From Bacillus sp. 2205SS5-2 (GTDB taxonomy: Bacteria; Bacillota; Bacilli; Bacillales; Bacillaceae_K), in assembly GCF_037024155.1 (NCBI RefSeq), contig NZ_JAYKTS010000004.1, forward strand, positions 155,897 to 219,896: 64,000 nt of DNA, written 5' to 3'. The notes under the pieces were generated by a model. That model saw only the letters and a list, made by a program, of their open reading frames with translations. It had not been told where the DNA came from and searched no databases. The position numbers and the translations under genes are program-made. This document shows, one piece after another, positions 1-9,898 of the stretch. Within the stretch, counting starts at the first letter, position 1. Each line of letters opens with the position of its first letter.

Positions 1-390
1 GTAGCTACGCACATCGACGATTAACGCTTTCTCTTCTCCTTCAACAAGTACACCAATTAATCCTGATAGTACCTGATCAACCACTTCATCCACAGTTTCG
101 ACAGGTGTGACTGACTGGTGAACCAATCGATTTTCGACTATTTCAAATAGTTTACTTGAAAGAACCTCATTATCGTTAATTTCGACTAATTCTTCTACTA
201 TTTGAATGATGAAACTAGTGTCACATAAACCATTTACAAAATAAAAATGCACATTTTTTTTAAAAATTTTAAGTTTTCGGACACCTAAGTCAAAGCTCTT
301 ACCTAATCCAATTCTCTCTTTCATCAAATCTTCAAATTCATTTAAGCTACTAGGAATTTTCATTTTTTCTGAAAGATTATTTTTTTGCAT
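1..390 (-). CDS. spoVAF: SpoVAF, GerA-family spore protein, N-terminal part
   Basis: The gene starts at an ATG at 390 (protein begins [12 protein letters not shown]) and runs off the left edge, so only 130 residues are visible. The protein N-terminus is hydrophilic and contains the GerA-family alpha/beta stretch ([14 protein letters not shown], then a segment ending ALIVDVRSY). SpoVAF is related to GerAA-type germinant-receptor subunits and sits in the spore inner membrane; its membrane domain would lie outside the window. The start overlaps the end of spoVAEA by 14 bases, as expected for the last gene of a spoVA operon. Identification rests on family resemblance and on the operon context. 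Confidence 0.85.
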   Translation of the reverse strand, partial: MQKNNLSEKMKIPSSLNEFEDLMKERIGLGKSFDLGVRKLKIFKKNVHFYFVNGLCDTSFIIQIVEELVEINDNEVLSSKLFEIVENRLVHQSVTPVETVDEVVDQVLSGLIGVLVEGEEKALIVDVRSY

Positions 391-952
391 GAAACCCACT
401 CCTTTCTAAGATGATTTGTACAGCTTTTTTGGTGATAGGAGCCCCTATTTCAAAATGATCTTTTCTTGCCATTTTTCCGATGTCTCCTATTCCAACAACA
501 ATCGGAATGTTTAACTCATCTATACAATAAACTGTATCACCATTAATCCTTCTGATATCCCACTCTGGGACGCCAAATTTATCAATTCCATAATGAGTTA
601 AATTCCCATCGCGGTCGATACAGACAGACACTTTGGTCCATTCCGCTTGCTTTGTCTTCGCAGCAACGGCGATTACTCCTAGAACACGAATATCTTGATG
701 TTGAGCTACATACTTTAATGCTCTTTCACCGCTTCCTTCTCCAAGAAACCCACTATCATCAAACATAACAAAAACAGGGTCGTTTCGGGCTTCTTTGATG
801 AATGAAACGAGTTGTTCCCCGGTAAACACAGACGGGTTGCCTTGAGATTTTGAAATACAACGGCCGCCGAATTCCTTCGCCACCAACTCGACAGCTTTAC
901 AAGCATATTCATCTCCATCGGTAATTAATATGACACTCCGTTTCTCTTTCAT
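377..952 (-). CDS. spoVAEA: Stage V sporulation protein AEa
   Basis: 191 residues, cytoplasmic, without membrane segments. It matches SpoVAEa ([14 protein letters not shown] start, [18 protein letters not shown], the [10 protein letters not shown] motif near the C-terminus). SpoVA proteins take part in dipicolinic acid movement through the forespore inner membrane; the exact role of AEa is unknown. The ATG at 952 is preferred over an in-frame TTG three bases upstream because it gives better spacing to AAGGGA. It follows spoVAB after only about 20 bases; in B. subtilis spoVAC, spoVAD and spoVAEb lie in between. Confidence 0.88.
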   Translation of the reverse strand: MKEKRSVILITDGDEYACKAVELVAKEFGGRCISKSQGNPSVFTGEQLVSFIKEARNDPVFVMFDDSGFLGEGSGERALKYVAQHQDIRVLGVIAVAAKTKQAEWTKVSVCIDRDGNLTHYGIDKFGVPEWDIRRINGDTVYCIDELNIPIVVGIGDIGKMARKDHFEIGAPITKKAVQIILERSGFHAKK

Positions 953-972
953 CAAGGTCCCTTCTTTTCATT

Positions 973-1395
973 TTATAGGTCAACAAAGTATATCCAGTGA
1001 AAAAGTGAACCAACGATTTTTCCAAACACAATCGCCATGAGTAGCAATACAATTCGATCATCGATACCAATTCGTTTCGCTAAAATGGGAAGTACATTTA
1101 ACACCTCTGTTAGAGCTGATGCTAACAAGCCAATAAACGTACCAGAAAATAAGCCAATAAAAATTAAAATGTAAGGTGAAAGGGATAATATAGGCGGCCT
1201 TAAACTAAACCACCCTCCAACAATTGCACCTAAAATAACCGCTAATTCATAGAAATGAATCATTTTCATGGTTTTCGTGAGCTGGGTTAATCTTGGGATA
1301 ATTCCTAATACCGTTAAAAATGCTACAAATCCGGAACCAACAGCCAAACCACCTGCAAAACCTACCAATATTACTATCAAAACACTAATGGTCAT
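973..1395 (-). CDS. spoVAB: Stage V sporulation protein AB
   Basis: 140 residues, four or five hydrophobic segments (first about residues 2-30, then GFVAFLTVLGIIP, a segment at 45-65, PYILIFIGLFSGTFIGLLAS and a C-terminal one). Length and pattern match SpoVAB (about 141 residues in B. subtilis). Inner-membrane component of the SpoVA set, expressed in the forespore. Its ATG lies inside the last codons of spoVAA (11-base overlap), which suggests translational coupling. Confidence 0.88.
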   Translation of the reverse strand: MTISVLIVILVGFAGGLAVGSGFVAFLTVLGIIPRLTQLTKTMKMIHFYELAVILGAIVGGWFSLRPPILSLSPYILIFIGLFSGTFIGLLASALTEVLNVLPILAKRIGIDDRIVLLLMAIVFGKIVGSLFHWIYFVDL

Positions 1396-2005
1396 CGATA
1401 TGCTTCATACATTCTTTATTTTCATGCATAATGACATATTGATCTAAGTCTTGCTGATAATTAAACATTTCTACTTCTAGTGGACTAGGCTCCTCGTTAA
1501 TTCTTTTACGAAATACATGATTAAAAAATAAAATCATCCCTAACCCTAAACCAATGGAGTATGGAATTTGAAATAATAGCGGCTTTTCTTCTTCAATTCC
1601 GGTCAGCGTTTTATACAAACTTTTATGAACCGATCTCATGCTGACATCTTCATGAAAGTTCATGATAGCTAAAGCCGCTCCAATGAACAACAAAAGCCAT
1701 ACAAGAACAAAAAATGGTTTAGACATTTTTTTCTTTTCATACACTACCTCTACAATCACTTGGGATGGGCCTATCGTCTGAATATCAACATCAGAAATGG
1801 ACTGAGTGACCGCTGAAAGGACTTTCATAATGTCAAGAATGATAATGTTTTTGTCCTCCATCGTTACCTCATGAATTTGTAATTGTTGTATCTTTTTTCT
1901 TAATGGTTCCGGAGCGACAACTTGAGAGATTTGCCCGATTGTCACTTTACTGTGTGCTCGGACTTGAATTTTGTGACGCAAACGGATGTAGATTACTTCT
2001 TCCAT
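1385..2005 (-). CDS. spoVAA: Stage V sporulation protein AA
   Basis: 206 residues. A soluble N-terminal domain (about 1-95) is followed by two hydrophobic segments (about 98-115 and 147-165), the layout of SpoVAA. The ATG at 2005 follows AGGAAGTG at good spacing; an in-frame GTG at 2014 sits on top of the ribosome binding site and is rejected. First gene of the spoVA operon and preceded by a sigma-G-type promoter at 2045-2074, fitting forespore expression. Confidence 0.88.
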   Translation of the reverse strand: MEEVIYIRLRHKIQVRAHSKVTIGQISQVVAPEPLRKKIQQLQIHEVTMEDKNIIILDIMKVLSAVTQSISDVDIQTIGPSQVIVEVVYEKKKMSKPFFVLVWLLLFIGAALAIMNFHEDVSMRSVHKSLYKTLTGIEEEKPLLFQIPYSIGLGLGMILFFNHVFRKRINEEPSPLEVEMFNYQQDLDQYVIMHENKECMKHIDDH

Positions 2006-2044
2006 CTGTTTCACTTCCTGTACATGATTTACCTTTCGTTCTTT

Positions 2045-2074
2045 TAGTATGGAACAGAGGCAATATTTTCATAA
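2045..2074 (-). promoter_or_regulatory. Sigma-G-type promoter of spoVAA
   Basis: On the minus strand TTATG (-35, complement of 2070-2074) is followed after 18 bases by CATACTA (-10, complement of 2045-2051). The sigma-G consensus is roughly GHATR-N18-CATWHTA, so one -35 base differs. It lies 40 bases before the spoVAA start, as expected for a forespore-specific operon. Confidence 0.6.
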
Positions 2075-2129
2075 AGCCAATTAATGTTAATTCAAAATTC
2101 TACTTTTTTCCGCATAAAAAAGCATAAAC

Positions 2130-2894
2130 CTATGTTAGGTCCATGCTCTCTTTCATTGTTTGCAATATTTTTTTTTCTAGTCTAGAGACCTGAACTTGCG
2201 ATATTCCTAAACGATCAGCTACTTCTGATTGCGTTTGATCTTTATAATATCTTAAAAACACAATGAGTCTCTCTCGTTCGTCAAGCTCTCTAATAGCCTC
2301 TTTCAATGCGATCTTATCAAACCATTTGGTTTCATTTTGGTCGGCAATTTGATCAAGCAGGGTAATTGGATCACCATCATTTTCATATACCGTCTCATGA
2401 ATCGAAGAAGGAGCCCGACTCGCTTCTTGGGCCATTACAACTTCTTCCGGTGAAAGATCTAAATGTTGAGCTATTTCATTAATCGTTGGAACACGATTAA
2501 AAGTTTTGGACAGCTCTTCTTTCGCACGGCGAATTTTATTACCAGTCTCTTTTAATGATCGACTAACCTTGACTGTTCCATCATCTCGGATAAATCTTTG
2601 AATTTCTCCGATGATCATTGGTACTGCATAGGTAGAAAATTTCACGTCATAGGTTAAATCAAATTTATCCACGGATTTTAATAAACCTATGGACCCAATT
2701 TGAAACAAATCATCCGGTTCATATCCACGATTTAAGAAGCGCTGAACGACGGACCAGACTAGACGCATATTCTTTTGGACAATCAAATCACGTGCATCTT
2801 GATCACCATCTTGGCTCTGCTTAATCAATTTCTTTACTTCCTCGTCCTTTAAGTACGGCTGCTTAGTAGATTTAACCTCCACATCCATAGGCAC
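2130..2894 (-). CDS. sigF: RNA polymerase sigma-F factor
   Basis: 254 residues, the length of sigma-F. Region 2 (YEPDDLFQIGSIGLLKSVDKF, FSTYAVPMIIGEIQRFIRDD), region 3 (RVPTINEIAQHLDLSPEEV) and the region 4 helix-turn-helix (QSEVADRLGISQVQVSRLEKK) are all present. Sigma-F is the first forespore sigma factor; it is held inactive by SpoIIAB and freed by SpoIIAA. Third gene of the spoIIA operon, starting 6 bases after spoIIAB ends. No clear terminator is seen between sigF and spoVAA, so read-through is possible. Confidence 0.97.
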   Translation of the reverse strand: MPMDVEVKSTKQPYLKDEEVKKLIKQSQDGDQDARDLIVQKNMRLVWSVVQRFLNRGYEPDDLFQIGSIGLLKSVDKFDLTYDVKFSTYAVPMIIGEIQRFIRDDGTVKVSRSLKETGNKIRRAKEELSKTFNRVPTINEIAQHLDLSPEEVVMAQEASRAPSSIHETVYENDGDPITLLDQIADQNETKWFDKIALKEAIRELDERERLIVFLRYYKDQTQSEVADRLGISQVQVSRLEKKILQTMKESMDLT

Positions 2895-2900
2895 GACTCC

Positions 2901-3341
2901 TTAATTGCATATCGCTTTACTTTTCGCAAGTAGCTTCTTCAGACGGACTACGGTACCTTTTCCGGGGTGTGACTCGATTTCCACTTCGTCCATAAAGTTC
3001 TCCATAATCGTAAAGCCCATCCCTGAACGCTCTAAATCAGGTTTTGTAGTAAAGAGTGGCTGACGAGCTTCTTCTACATCTTGAATGCCCATTCCTTCAT
3101 CACGAATGATGACATCCACCATAGACTCCTCCAAAACTACAGAAATAAAAACCGTACCACTAGGGTTATTTTCATACCCGTGAATGATGGAATTAGTCAC
3201 GGCTTCCGAAATTACGGTCTTTATTTCTGTTAATTCATCCATAGTCGGATCAAGTTGAGCAATAAATGCTGCGACGGTGACACGAGCAAAAGATTCATTT
3301 TGACTAAGTGCACTAAATTGTAAACTCATTGCATTCTTCAT
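2901..3341 (-). CDS. spoIIAB: Anti-sigma-F factor and serine kinase SpoIIAB
   Basis: 146 residues with the GHKL ATPase fold: N box ([13 protein letters not shown]), G1 (IRDEGMGI) and G2 ([16 protein letters not shown]). It binds sigma-F and phosphorylates SpoIIAA on serine. The N-terminus ([21 protein letters not shown]) closely follows the family. Its ATG directly abuts the spoIIAA stop codon, so the two are probably translationally coupled. Confidence 0.97.
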   Translation of the reverse strand: MKNAMSLQFSALSQNESFARVTVAAFIAQLDPTMDELTEIKTVISEAVTNSIIHGYENNPSGTVFISVVLEESMVDVIIRDEGMGIQDVEEARQPLFTTKPDLERSGMGFTIMENFMDEVEIESHPGKGTVVRLKKLLAKSKAICN

Positions 3342-3701
3342 TCACGCTACCCCCAATCTTTGTAGAGCATTTTCTTCTGAAGGCTCCATTCGAATAATTT
3401 TGAATAAGCCGGACAGATCAAATAATCTCTTGACTGAAGGTGAGATGGCACAAACAACCATTTCTCCATTTTTTTGTTTAATTTGTTTATATCTCCCTAA
3501 AATCACACCAAGACCAGAACTGTCCATAAATGACAGTTTTTCAAGATTAAGAATAATGTGATGAATATCATACTTTTCGATAATATCAGTCGCTTGTTCT
3601 CTTAATGTATCGGCCGTGTGGTGATCAAGTTCACCTCGTAACCGCACTAATAAGACACTCTCCATTTTGCCCTTTATTTCAAAATCAATTGTCAGACTCA
3701 C
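3342..3701 (-). CDS. spoIIAA: Anti-anti-sigma-F factor SpoIIAA
   Basis: STAS-domain protein; the phosphorylatable serine is in [18 protein letters not shown] place the start at GTG 3701, giving 119 residues beginning [10 protein letters not shown], because AGAAGGAGG lies at the right distance upstream and the family length is about 117. A longer frame from 3752 would add 17 residues with no counterpart in the family. Unphosphorylated SpoIIAA captures SpoIIAB and frees sigma-F. First gene of spoIIAA-spoIIAB-sigF. Confidence 0.95.
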   Translation of the reverse strand: MSLTIDFEIKGKMESVLLVRLRGELDHHTADTLREQATDIIEKYDIHHIILNLEKLSFMDSSGLGVILGRYKQIKQKNGEMVVCAISPSVKRLFDLSGLFKIIRMEPSEENALQRLGVA

Positions 3702-3738
3702 TACGCGATAGCCTCCTTCTTTGTCGTATAGTGAGTGA

Positions 3739-3764
3739 ATTCTATCTTTCAATAACGAAATCCT
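3739..3764 (-). promoter_or_regulatory. Sigma-H-type promoter of the spoIIA operon
   Basis: On the minus strand AGGATTT (complement of 3758-3764) is followed after 14 bases by AGAAT (complement of 3739-3743). This matches the sigma-H consensus AGGAWWT / RGAAT and lies about 38 bases before the chosen spoIIAA start. The spoIIA operon is a known sigma-H target in B. subtilis. Confidence 0.7.
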
Positions 3765-3813
3765 TCCTTAAGACAAAACTAGAAGAATTTCGTCAAAATT
3801 AGTAAAATTTCTA

Positions 3814-4977
3814 CTATTTACTTGATTTCGAAAACATACCGAAAGATCGTTTATATAGTTGCCACCATTTTGCTTCCGCTACATTCTCTTTTGCGACCAA
3901 CGAACTTTCGCTTAATACTTTCCCATCCTTTTTTATCGTTAACTTTCCTACTACTTCTCCCTTTACAATTGGAGCTTTTAGTTGCGATAGCGATATTTTT
4001 TCTTCAATTTCCTCTAGCTTTTCTCCCTTTTTCGTTAGAAGAGAGATGGATTCACTAGTGATTACTGATACCTTCTTTTTGGCCCCCTTGGAGATAGTTA
4101 GGTGGGCTAATTCTTTGTCTTTTTCATAGAGGGGATGAGTTGTATATTGATTAAATGCATAATCTAACATTTTTGTCACTTCCGCATTTCTATCCTTTGG
4201 GGTTGGTGCTCCGAATACCACTGCAATTACGCGCATATCGCCTTTTTTAGCTGTGGCTGTCAAACAGTACTTCGCTTCATTTGTAAACCCTGTTTTCAAC
4301 CCATCTACTCCTGGATAAAACCTCACAAGTTTATTCGTATTCACGAGCCAAAACTTTTTATCTGTATTTTCACGTAAATAGGCTTCATACGTTCCTGTAA
4401 AGGTGGTGATGTCAGGGTATTTCAATAATTCCTTCGCCATCATAGCCATATCATGCGAGGAACTATAATGTTCCTTAGCAGGTAAACCCGTTGGATTTTG
4501 AAATTGAGTATCCTTTAACCCAAGCTCTGCTACTTTTTCATTCATCTTTTGAACAAAATTTTCCTCACTACCAGCGATAAACTCTGCCATAGCGACTGAG
4601 GCATCATTTGCCGATCCAATGGCTATCCCTTCTAGCATCTTCTTCACCGTCATCTCTTCTCCTGGTTCCAAAAAGATTTGCGATCCTCCCATACTAGCTG
4701 CATACTCACTTGTTCTAACTGTATCTTCCCATTTGATTTGCTCTCGATCCAGTGCATCCATTATGAGAATCATGGTCATAATTTTCGTCATGGAAGCGGG
4801 GGCAAGTTGCTCATGACTATTTTTTTCATATAACACCGCTCCTGTGTCTCGCTCAATTAAAACAGCGGACTTCGCAACATTTGCAATTTCTGCATTATTT
4901 TCTTGGGCTTCGGTTAGAGGAACCACAACACCCAAACTAAATAATGCAACCATAAACATTATAAATAAACGCTTCAT
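3814..4977 (-). CDS. dacF: D-alanyl-D-alanine carboxypeptidase DacF
   Basis: 387 residues from ATG 4977, which follows GGAGG and starts a signal peptide (MKRLFIMFMVALFSLGVVV, cleavage near EAQ). Penicillin-binding motifs are visible: SMTK (nucleophile), SAND and KTGFT. A C-terminal PBP5-type beta domain follows. DacF is a spore-cortex DD-carboxypeptidase made in the forespore. A frame extending to 5034 would add 19 residues before the signal peptide and is rejected. It lies directly upstream of spoIIAA and has its own sigma-F-type promoter at 5016-5044. Confidence 0.95.
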   Translation of the reverse strand: MKRLFIMFMVALFSLGVVVPLTEAQENNAEIANVAKSAVLIERDTGAVLYEKNSHEQLAPASMTKIMTMILIMDALDREQIKWEDTVRTSEYAASMGGSQIFLEPGEEMTVKKMLEGIAIGSANDASVAMAEFIAGSEENFVQKMNEKVAELGLKDTQFQNPTGLPAKEHYSSSHDMAMMAKELLKYPDITTFTGTYEAYLRENTDKKFWLVNTNKLVRFYPGVDGLKTGFTNEAKYCLTATAKKGDMRVIAVVFGAPTPKDRNAEVTKMLDYAFNQYTTHPLYEKDKELAHLTISKGAKKKVSVITSESISLLTKKGEKLEEIEEKISLSQLKAPIVKGEVVGKLTIKKDGKVLSESSLVAKENVAEAKWWQLYKRSFGMFSKSSK

Positions 4978-5015
4978 ACTAATGCCTCCATTCACTTCTT
5001 TACACGTACTAGCCC

Positions 5016-5044
5016 CATTCTTTCCAAATAGCACTTTTTTATAC
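5016..5044 (-). promoter_or_regulatory. Sigma-F-type promoter of dacF
   Basis: On the minus strand GTATA (complement of 5040-5044), 14 bases, then GGAAAGAATG (complement of 5016-5025). The -10 fits every position of the sigma-F consensus GGNRANAHTR and the -35 fits GYWTA. It lies 39 bases before dacF, a known sigma-F gene in B. subtilis. Confidence 0.7.
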
Positions 5045-5160
5045 AGAAAAGTGCATGATAATATAGAGTTTTAGGAACCAATTTCACTACAATTGAGTTT
5101 ATTTTTTTGAATTATTGAGGATTGTACAAAAGCGAATAAGGGGTTTGCAGATTGAAATAA

Positions 5161-5197
5161 AAAAACCTGAGACGAAAAGTTCGTCTCAGGTTTTTTT
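5161..5197 (-). terminator. Bidirectional rho-independent terminator
   Basis: A perfect stem of ACCTGAGACGAA and TTCGTCTCAGGT with a three-base loop, A-tract on one side and T-tract on the other. It would end the deoB-punA-pdp transcript beyond the repeat pair at 5246-5480. Confidence 0.85.
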
Positions 5198-5245
5198 AGA
5201 GTTCAGTAAGAATGCATTTTCTTGAATTTTTGTTTTATAGCTATT

Positions 5246-5480
5246 GGCGCCACCGACTCGAGGTCGTAAGGCAATCCCTGACTTGAGGCAAAGTGCGCCT
5301 CAAGCCAGTGCTTGCCTTATGCTTGTCGCCGGTAGAACGGCGCCTTTCGCTTTTCATTGTCCAGCTTCAGGCGCCACCGACTCGAGGTCATAAGGCAATC
5401 CCTGACTTGAGGCAAAGTGCGCCTCAAGCCAGTGCTTGCCTTATGCTTGTCGCCGGTAGAACGGCGCCTTTCGCTTTTCA
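5246..5480. repeat. Tandem pair of a 111-bp palindromic repeat unit
   Basis: Two almost identical 111-bp units at 5246-5356 and 5370-5480 (period 124). The only difference I see is GTCG/GTCA near the start. Each unit begins and ends with GGCGCC and contains nested complementary arms: ATAAGGCAA with TTGCCTTAT and CTTGAGGC with GCCTCAAG, so it can fold into a long hairpin. Similar GC-rich units ending in CGCTTTTCA occur as dispersed repeats in Bacillaceae. They lie just after the pdp stop codon. Confidence 0.85.
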
Positions 5481-5483
5481 TTT

Positions 5484-6788
5484 CTATAGTGTGATTTCTT
5501 CATGAACAAGTGTTGGAGCTGGGACTTGATCTTTTGAAATGGTAATACTTTCATACAATTTTGTTTTCACTTCTTCTAGGTCTTCTTGGTTACTGTAAAT
5601 CGTCACCAGAGCGTCACCTTCGTTTACTTTATCCCCAATTTTCTTCTTCAATTCTAGGCCTACTGCTAAATCAATGATTGAATCCTTGGTTGCACGTCCT
5701 GCACCTAGTAGCATTGCAGCTGTTCCCACTTCATCTGCGACAATTTCGGAAACATAGCCTGTTTCTTTCGCAGGAAGATCAACTTTGTACTTTGCTTGTG
5801 GAAGATTTTCAGGGTGGTCTATTAGAGACCCATCTCCACCTTGTGATTCTAAGAACACTTTAAAGGCTTGAAGAGCTGTGCCATCCTTCATTGCGGTTTC
5901 TAGTTTTTCCCTTGCTTCTTCCAAAGTTGAAGCTTTTTCTGCTAAGAATACCATGTGACTACCAAGTGTCAAACATAATTCAGTTAAGTCTTCTGGTCCT
6001 TCTCCTTTAAGCGTATCAATCGCTTCTTTGACCTCAAGGGCATTCCCAATCATAAACCCAAGTGGTTGGCTCATATCAGAAATAACAGCCATGGTTTTAC
6101 GACCAACATTATTCCCAATATTCACCATTGCGGTTGCTAGATCACGGGAATCATCTAAGCTTTTCATAAACGCACCTGCGCCTGTTTTCACATCCAACAC
6201 AATTGCATCTGCTCCCGCCGCAATTTTCTTACTCATAATGGAGGAAGCGATTAACGGAATGCTATTAACTGTGGCAGTGACATCACGCAACGAATATAAC
6301 TTTTTATCAGCTGGCGTTAAATTTCCACTTTGCCCGATGACCGCAATTTTATTTTCATTCACAAGTCGAATAAATTCATCATTTTCAATTTCCACATGAA
6401 ATCCTTTGACTGCTTCTAACTTATCAATAGTCCCACCAGTATGGCCTAATCCACGTCCGCTCATTTTAGCAACGGGTACTCCCACGGCAGCTACAAGTGG
6501 CCCAAGAACAAGAGTTGTTGTATCGCCAACCCCACCTGTTGAGTGTTTGTCGACTTTAATTCCTTCAATTGCAGCTAGATCTATTTGATCGCCTGATTCA
6601 ACCATGGCCATGGTTAAATCTGCTCGCTCTCTTTCACTCATCCCTTTAAAGAAAATAGCCATGGTTAGGGCGCTTACCTGGTAATCCGGGATCGACCCAT
6701 CTGTATAACCAGTAATAATTTGCTGTATTTCTTCCGTAGAAAGTTCTCCACCATCACGTTTTTTTTCAATTAAGTCTACCATTCTCAT
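5484..6788 (-). CDS. pdp: Pyrimidine-nucleoside phosphorylase
   Basis: 434 residues beginning [21 protein letters not shown], close to B. subtilis Pdp in length and sequence. The glycosyl-transferase family 3 phosphate-binding region [13 protein letters not shown] and the downstream [17 protein letters not shown] are intact. It phosphorolyses uridine, thymidine and deoxyuridine to free base and (deoxy)ribose 1-phosphate. It follows punA by 15 bases, forming a nucleoside-salvage operon deoB-punA-pdp; in B. subtilis pdp lies elsewhere, with dra and nupC. Confidence 0.96.
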   Translation of the reverse strand: MRMVDLIEKKRDGGELSTEEIQQIITGYTDGSIPDYQVSALTMAIFFKGMSERERADLTMAMVESGDQIDLAAIEGIKVDKHSTGGVGDTTTLVLGPLVAAVGVPVAKMSGRGLGHTGGTIDKLEAVKGFHVEIENDEFIRLVNENKIAVIGQSGNLTPADKKLYSLRDVTATVNSIPLIASSIMSKKIAAGADAIVLDVKTGAGAFMKSLDDSRDLATAMVNIGNNVGRKTMAVISDMSQPLGFMIGNALEVKEAIDTLKGEGPEDLTELCLTLGSHMVFLAEKASTLEEAREKLETAMKDGTALQAFKVFLESQGGDGSLIDHPENLPQAKYKVDLPAKETGYVSEIVADEVGTAAMLLGAGRATKDSIIDLAVGLELKKKIGDKVNEGDALVTIYSNQEDLEEVKTKLYESITISKDQVPAPTLVHEEITL

Positions 6789-6803
6789 TTGAAATCACCT
6801 GTC

Positions 6804-7622
6804 TTATATAGATTTTACAATTTCTTTCACATAGGATAGAAAATTGCTTCTTACCTTTTCGGTTGTTTCAATTACTTCATCATGTGTTAAGGGCTGATCT
6901 AATATCCCTGCCGCCATATTCGATATACAAGAAATACCCAAGACATTCATTCCACCGTGACGCGCCACAATGACTTCGGGAACAGTCGACATTCCTACTG
7001 CATCTCCCCCTAGCACGCGAGCGAGTCGAACTTCAGCAGGTGTTTCGTAAATTGGACCTGTATTACCTAGATAGATTCCTTCTCTCACTTTGATAGACAG
7101 TTTTTCAGCAACTTCTCTCGCTAATTTTTGAAGCGATTTCGTATAAGCTTCGGACATATCTGGGAAGCGCACTCCAAGTCTCGAGTCATTTCGTCCAATC
7201 AATGGATTTCCGCCCATATTGTTAATATGGTCGGTAATAATCATTAGATCTCCTGGTTCAAAGCTTTCATTCACACCACCAGCGGCATTGGTCACTATTA
7301 ATGAATTTACTCCTAATTGTTTCATCACTCGCACAGGAAAAGTTACTTGATCAAAGGAATATCCTTCATAAAAATGAAAACGTCCTTGCATCGCCACAAC
7401 AGGTTGACCCGATAATTCTCCGAATACTAATTGACCTGCATGACCTTCAACCGTTGAGACAGGAAAGTCTGGAATCTCATCATAGGGAATTTTAACTGGA
7501 TTTTCAATCTCTTCTGCCAATACTCCAAGTCCTGATCCAAGTATTAAACCGATTTTGGGTGCTACCGTTGTTTTTTCATTTAGGTAATTTGCTGCACTTT
7601 CAATTTTTTCAAAATTCATCAT
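6804..7622 (-). CDS. punA: Purine-nucleoside phosphorylase
   Basis: 272 residues of the trimeric PNP type. Seen are GLILGSGLG (phosphate loop), [19 protein letters not shown] and a C-terminal [11 protein letters not shown] motif. It splits guanosine/inosine and deoxy forms to base and pentose 1-phosphate, which DeoB then isomerises. Starts 8 bases after deoB ends. Either of two adjacent ATG codons (7622, 7619) could be the start. Confidence 0.95.
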   Translation of the reverse strand: MMNFEKIESAANYLNEKTTVAPKIGLILGSGLGVLAEEIENPVKIPYDEIPDFPVSTVEGHAGQLVFGELSGQPVVAMQGRFHFYEGYSFDQVTFPVRVMKQLGVNSLIVTNAAGGVNESFEPGDLMIITDHINNMGGNPLIGRNDSRLGVRFPDMSEAYTKSLQKLAREVAEKLSIKVREGIYLGNTGPIYETPAEVRLARVLGGDAVGMSTVPEVIVARHGGMNVLGISCISNMAAGILDQPLTHDEVIETTEKVRSNFLSYVKEIVKSI

Positions 7623-7630
7623 TTATCCCC

Positions 7631-8815
7631 TCACTTTATATCCTTTAAAAAGCTTGTACCAAATTCAGGCATTTTCACATTAAAGTTTTCCGCAACTGTT
7701 GCTCCAATATCCGCAAAGGTTTTTCTTACAGGAAGTTCTTTCCCTGCATTCATTCGTGGTGAGTAGACCAGTAATGGAACGTATTCACGTGTGTGATCCG
7801 TTCCAGGCGCGGTTGGGTCATTTCCGTGATCGGCTGTAATAATGAGAAGATCGTCTTCGGTCATTTTTTCGAACACTTCAGGAAGTCTGGCATCAAATTC
7901 TTCTAGCGCCTCTCCGTATCCTTGCGGATTGCGACGATGACCAAACAAAGCATCAAAATCAACTAGATTGACAAAACTTAAGCCCATAAAATCCTTATCA
8001 AAGACGGATATTGTTTTGTCCATTCCATCCATGTTTGACTTCGTGCGAATGGACTCTGTCACTCCTTCATCATTATATATATCTGATATTTTTCCGATTG
8101 CTATTACATCTAAACCTTTATCCTTTAATTCATTCATGACCGTACGTTCGAAAGGTTTTAAGGCATAATCATGTCGATTCGTAGTTCGTTGGAAATTTCC
8201 TGGTTCACCAATAAATGGACGAGCGATAATTCGACCAACTAGGAATTCTTCGCGATTCGTAATTTCGCGTGCAATTTTACAAATATCGTATAGTTCTTCT
8301 AGAGGAACAATTTCTTCGTGTGCAGCAATTTGTAAAACAGGATCTGCCGATGTGTACACGATAATTGCGCCTGTTTTCATATGCTCTTCCCCAAGCTCGT
8401 CTAAAATTTCGGTCCCACTTGCCGGTTTATTACCGATAATCTTTCGACCCGTTCTCTCTTCTAGCTCATCAAGCAACTCTTTTGGAAATCCTTCTGGGTA
8501 CACTTTAAATGGCTTTTGAATATTGAGGCCCATGATTTCCCAGTGTCCAGTCATCGTGTCTTTTCCAACTGAAGCTTCTTCCATTTTCGTAAAATATGCT
8601 AGTGGTGATTCTGCTTTTTGAATTCCGGCAATTTCACGGATATTAGAAAGACCTAGCTTTTCCATATTAGGCATCGTAAGCCCTTTCATATGATCAGCAA
8701 TATGACCTAATGTATCTGAGCCCACATCATTAAATGCGGCAGCGTCTGGCGCTTCTCCAATACCAACCGAATCCATCACAATTAAATGAACTCGTTTATA
8801 TGTAGATTCACTCAT
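7631..8815 (-). CDS. deoB: Phosphopentomutase
   Basis: 394 residues, the normal length. Alkaline-phosphatase superfamily metal sites are present ([14 protein letters not shown] near the N-terminus; [10 protein letters not shown], a threonine-containing active site; TADHGNDP and [12 protein letters not shown] at the C-terminus). It converts (deoxy)ribose 1-phosphate to the 5-phosphate. First gene of the salvage operon, preceded by a good ribosome binding site (AAAGGAGG). Also called drm. Confidence 0.96.
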   Translation of the reverse strand: MSESTYKRVHLIVMDSVGIGEAPDAAAFNDVGSDTLGHIADHMKGLTMPNMEKLGLSNIREIAGIQKAESPLAYFTKMEEASVGKDTMTGHWEIMGLNIQKPFKVYPEGFPKELLDELEERTGRKIIGNKPASGTEILDELGEEHMKTGAIIVYTSADPVLQIAAHEEIVPLEELYDICKIAREITNREEFLVGRIIARPFIGEPGNFQRTTNRHDYALKPFERTVMNELKDKGLDVIAIGKISDIYNDEGVTESIRTKSNMDGMDKTISVFDKDFMGLSFVNLVDFDALFGHRRNPQGYGEALEEFDARLPEVFEKMTEDDLLIITADHGNDPTAPGTDHTREYVPLLVYSPRMNAGKELPVRKTFADIGATVAENFNVKMPEFGTSFLKDIK

Positions 8816-8949
8816 TTTTGTTCCTCCTTTAATTTAAAAAGCTTTTCTATTGATTAATTTACCCTGAAATAAAACAGTTAATCGACATGTTAATTTGTCA
8901 GAAGTCTGACCTCCTCTTTATTTTAAATCTTCTTTAGTCATTACACAAG

Positions 8950-8984
8950 AAAAAAACCGTTTACAATTATGTGAACGATTTCTT
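8950..8984 (-). terminator. Rho-independent terminator after xerD
   Basis: On the minus strand, arms CGTTCACA and TGTAAACG around a short loop are followed by a run of T. Located just after the xerD stop codon. Confidence 0.75.
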
Positions 8985-8998
8985 TTAATCTATTAATT

Positions 8999-9892
8999 TC
9001 ACGCTCTTGGATGAAATTTAGAATAAACTTCTTTTAATCTGGTTTTCGTTACATGAGTATAGATTTGCGTCGTTGATATATCTGCGTGCCCTAACATTTC
9101 TTGTACCGCTCTTAAATCAGCACCGTTCTCGAGCAAATGTGTTGCAAAGGAATGACGTAATGTATGAGGAGTTAGTTCTTTCTCGATTCTTGCTTTTTTG
9201 GCTAAACCCTTCAGTATTTTCCAAAAACCCTGTCGAGTCAATTTATTTCCATGATGATTTAAAAATAATGCATCCGTTTTATACTTTAGTCTCCTTAATT
9301 TAGGGCGCCCCTCTTCCAAATAGGTCGTCACTACTTCAATTGCTTTGCTTCCAAGGGGAATGATTCTTTCTTTATTTCCTTTTCCAAAACAACGAACAAA
9401 CCCCATCGTTAAATGAACGTCTTCCATATTAAGTGAGATTAACTCACTTACCCTCATACCCGTTGCATACAAAATCTCCAACATGGCTTGATCACGTAAA
9501 CCGATCGGAGTCCCGATGTCTGGCGCGTCTAATAATGTTTCCACTTCTTCAAGATTCAATATTTTAGGTAATTTTCGTTCTAAATGCGGACTGTCGATAT
9601 GTACAGAAGGATCTTGTTCTGTTACCTTTTCTCTTAATAAAAATTGATGAAAAGACCGAATCGAAGCGATGTGACGCGCAGCTGTCTTCGCTGATTTACC
9701 TTGATCGTTTAAAAAACTTAAGAATTGGACAATATTCATTCTCGAGATATCATTTAACGATGTAATTTTCTCCACATTTTGGATAAAGATTAGATAGTTA
9801 TTTAAATCACGCTCATAGGAAATCACGGTATTATGCGATAATCCTCTTTCCACAATTAAAAAATGCATAAAATCCTTCAATCTATTTTCCAC
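8999..9892 (-). CDS. xerD: Site-specific tyrosine recombinase XerD
   Basis: 297 residues: SAM-like core-binding domain (about 1-90) and catalytic domain. All catalytic residues are present: Arg147 ([12 protein letters not shown]), Lys171, His243 and Arg246 ([10 protein letters not shown]), His269 (LGHADISTT) and the nucleophile Tyr278. Acts with XerC/CodV at dif to resolve chromosome dimers. Its position beside deoB and upstream yqzK/fur matches B. subtilis ripX. Confidence 0.96.
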   Translation of the reverse strand: MENRLKDFMHFLIVERGLSHNTVISYERDLNNYLIFIQNVEKITSLNDISRMNIVQFLSFLNDQGKSAKTAARHIASIRSFHQFLLREKVTEQDPSVHIDSPHLERKLPKILNLEEVETLLDAPDIGTPIGLRDQAMLEILYATGMRVSELISLNMEDVHLTMGFVRCFGKGNKERIIPLGSKAIEVVTTYLEEGRPKLRRLKYKTDALFLNHHGNKLTRQGFWKILKGLAKKARIEKELTPHTLRHSFATHLLENGADLRAVQEMLGHADISTTQIYTHVTKTRLKEVYSKFHPRA

Positions 9893-9898
9893 GTTTTT

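Noticed and set aside
5293..5505. 70-codon plus-strand frame
   Set aside because: It lies within the palindromic repeat pair and reads repeat sequence only.
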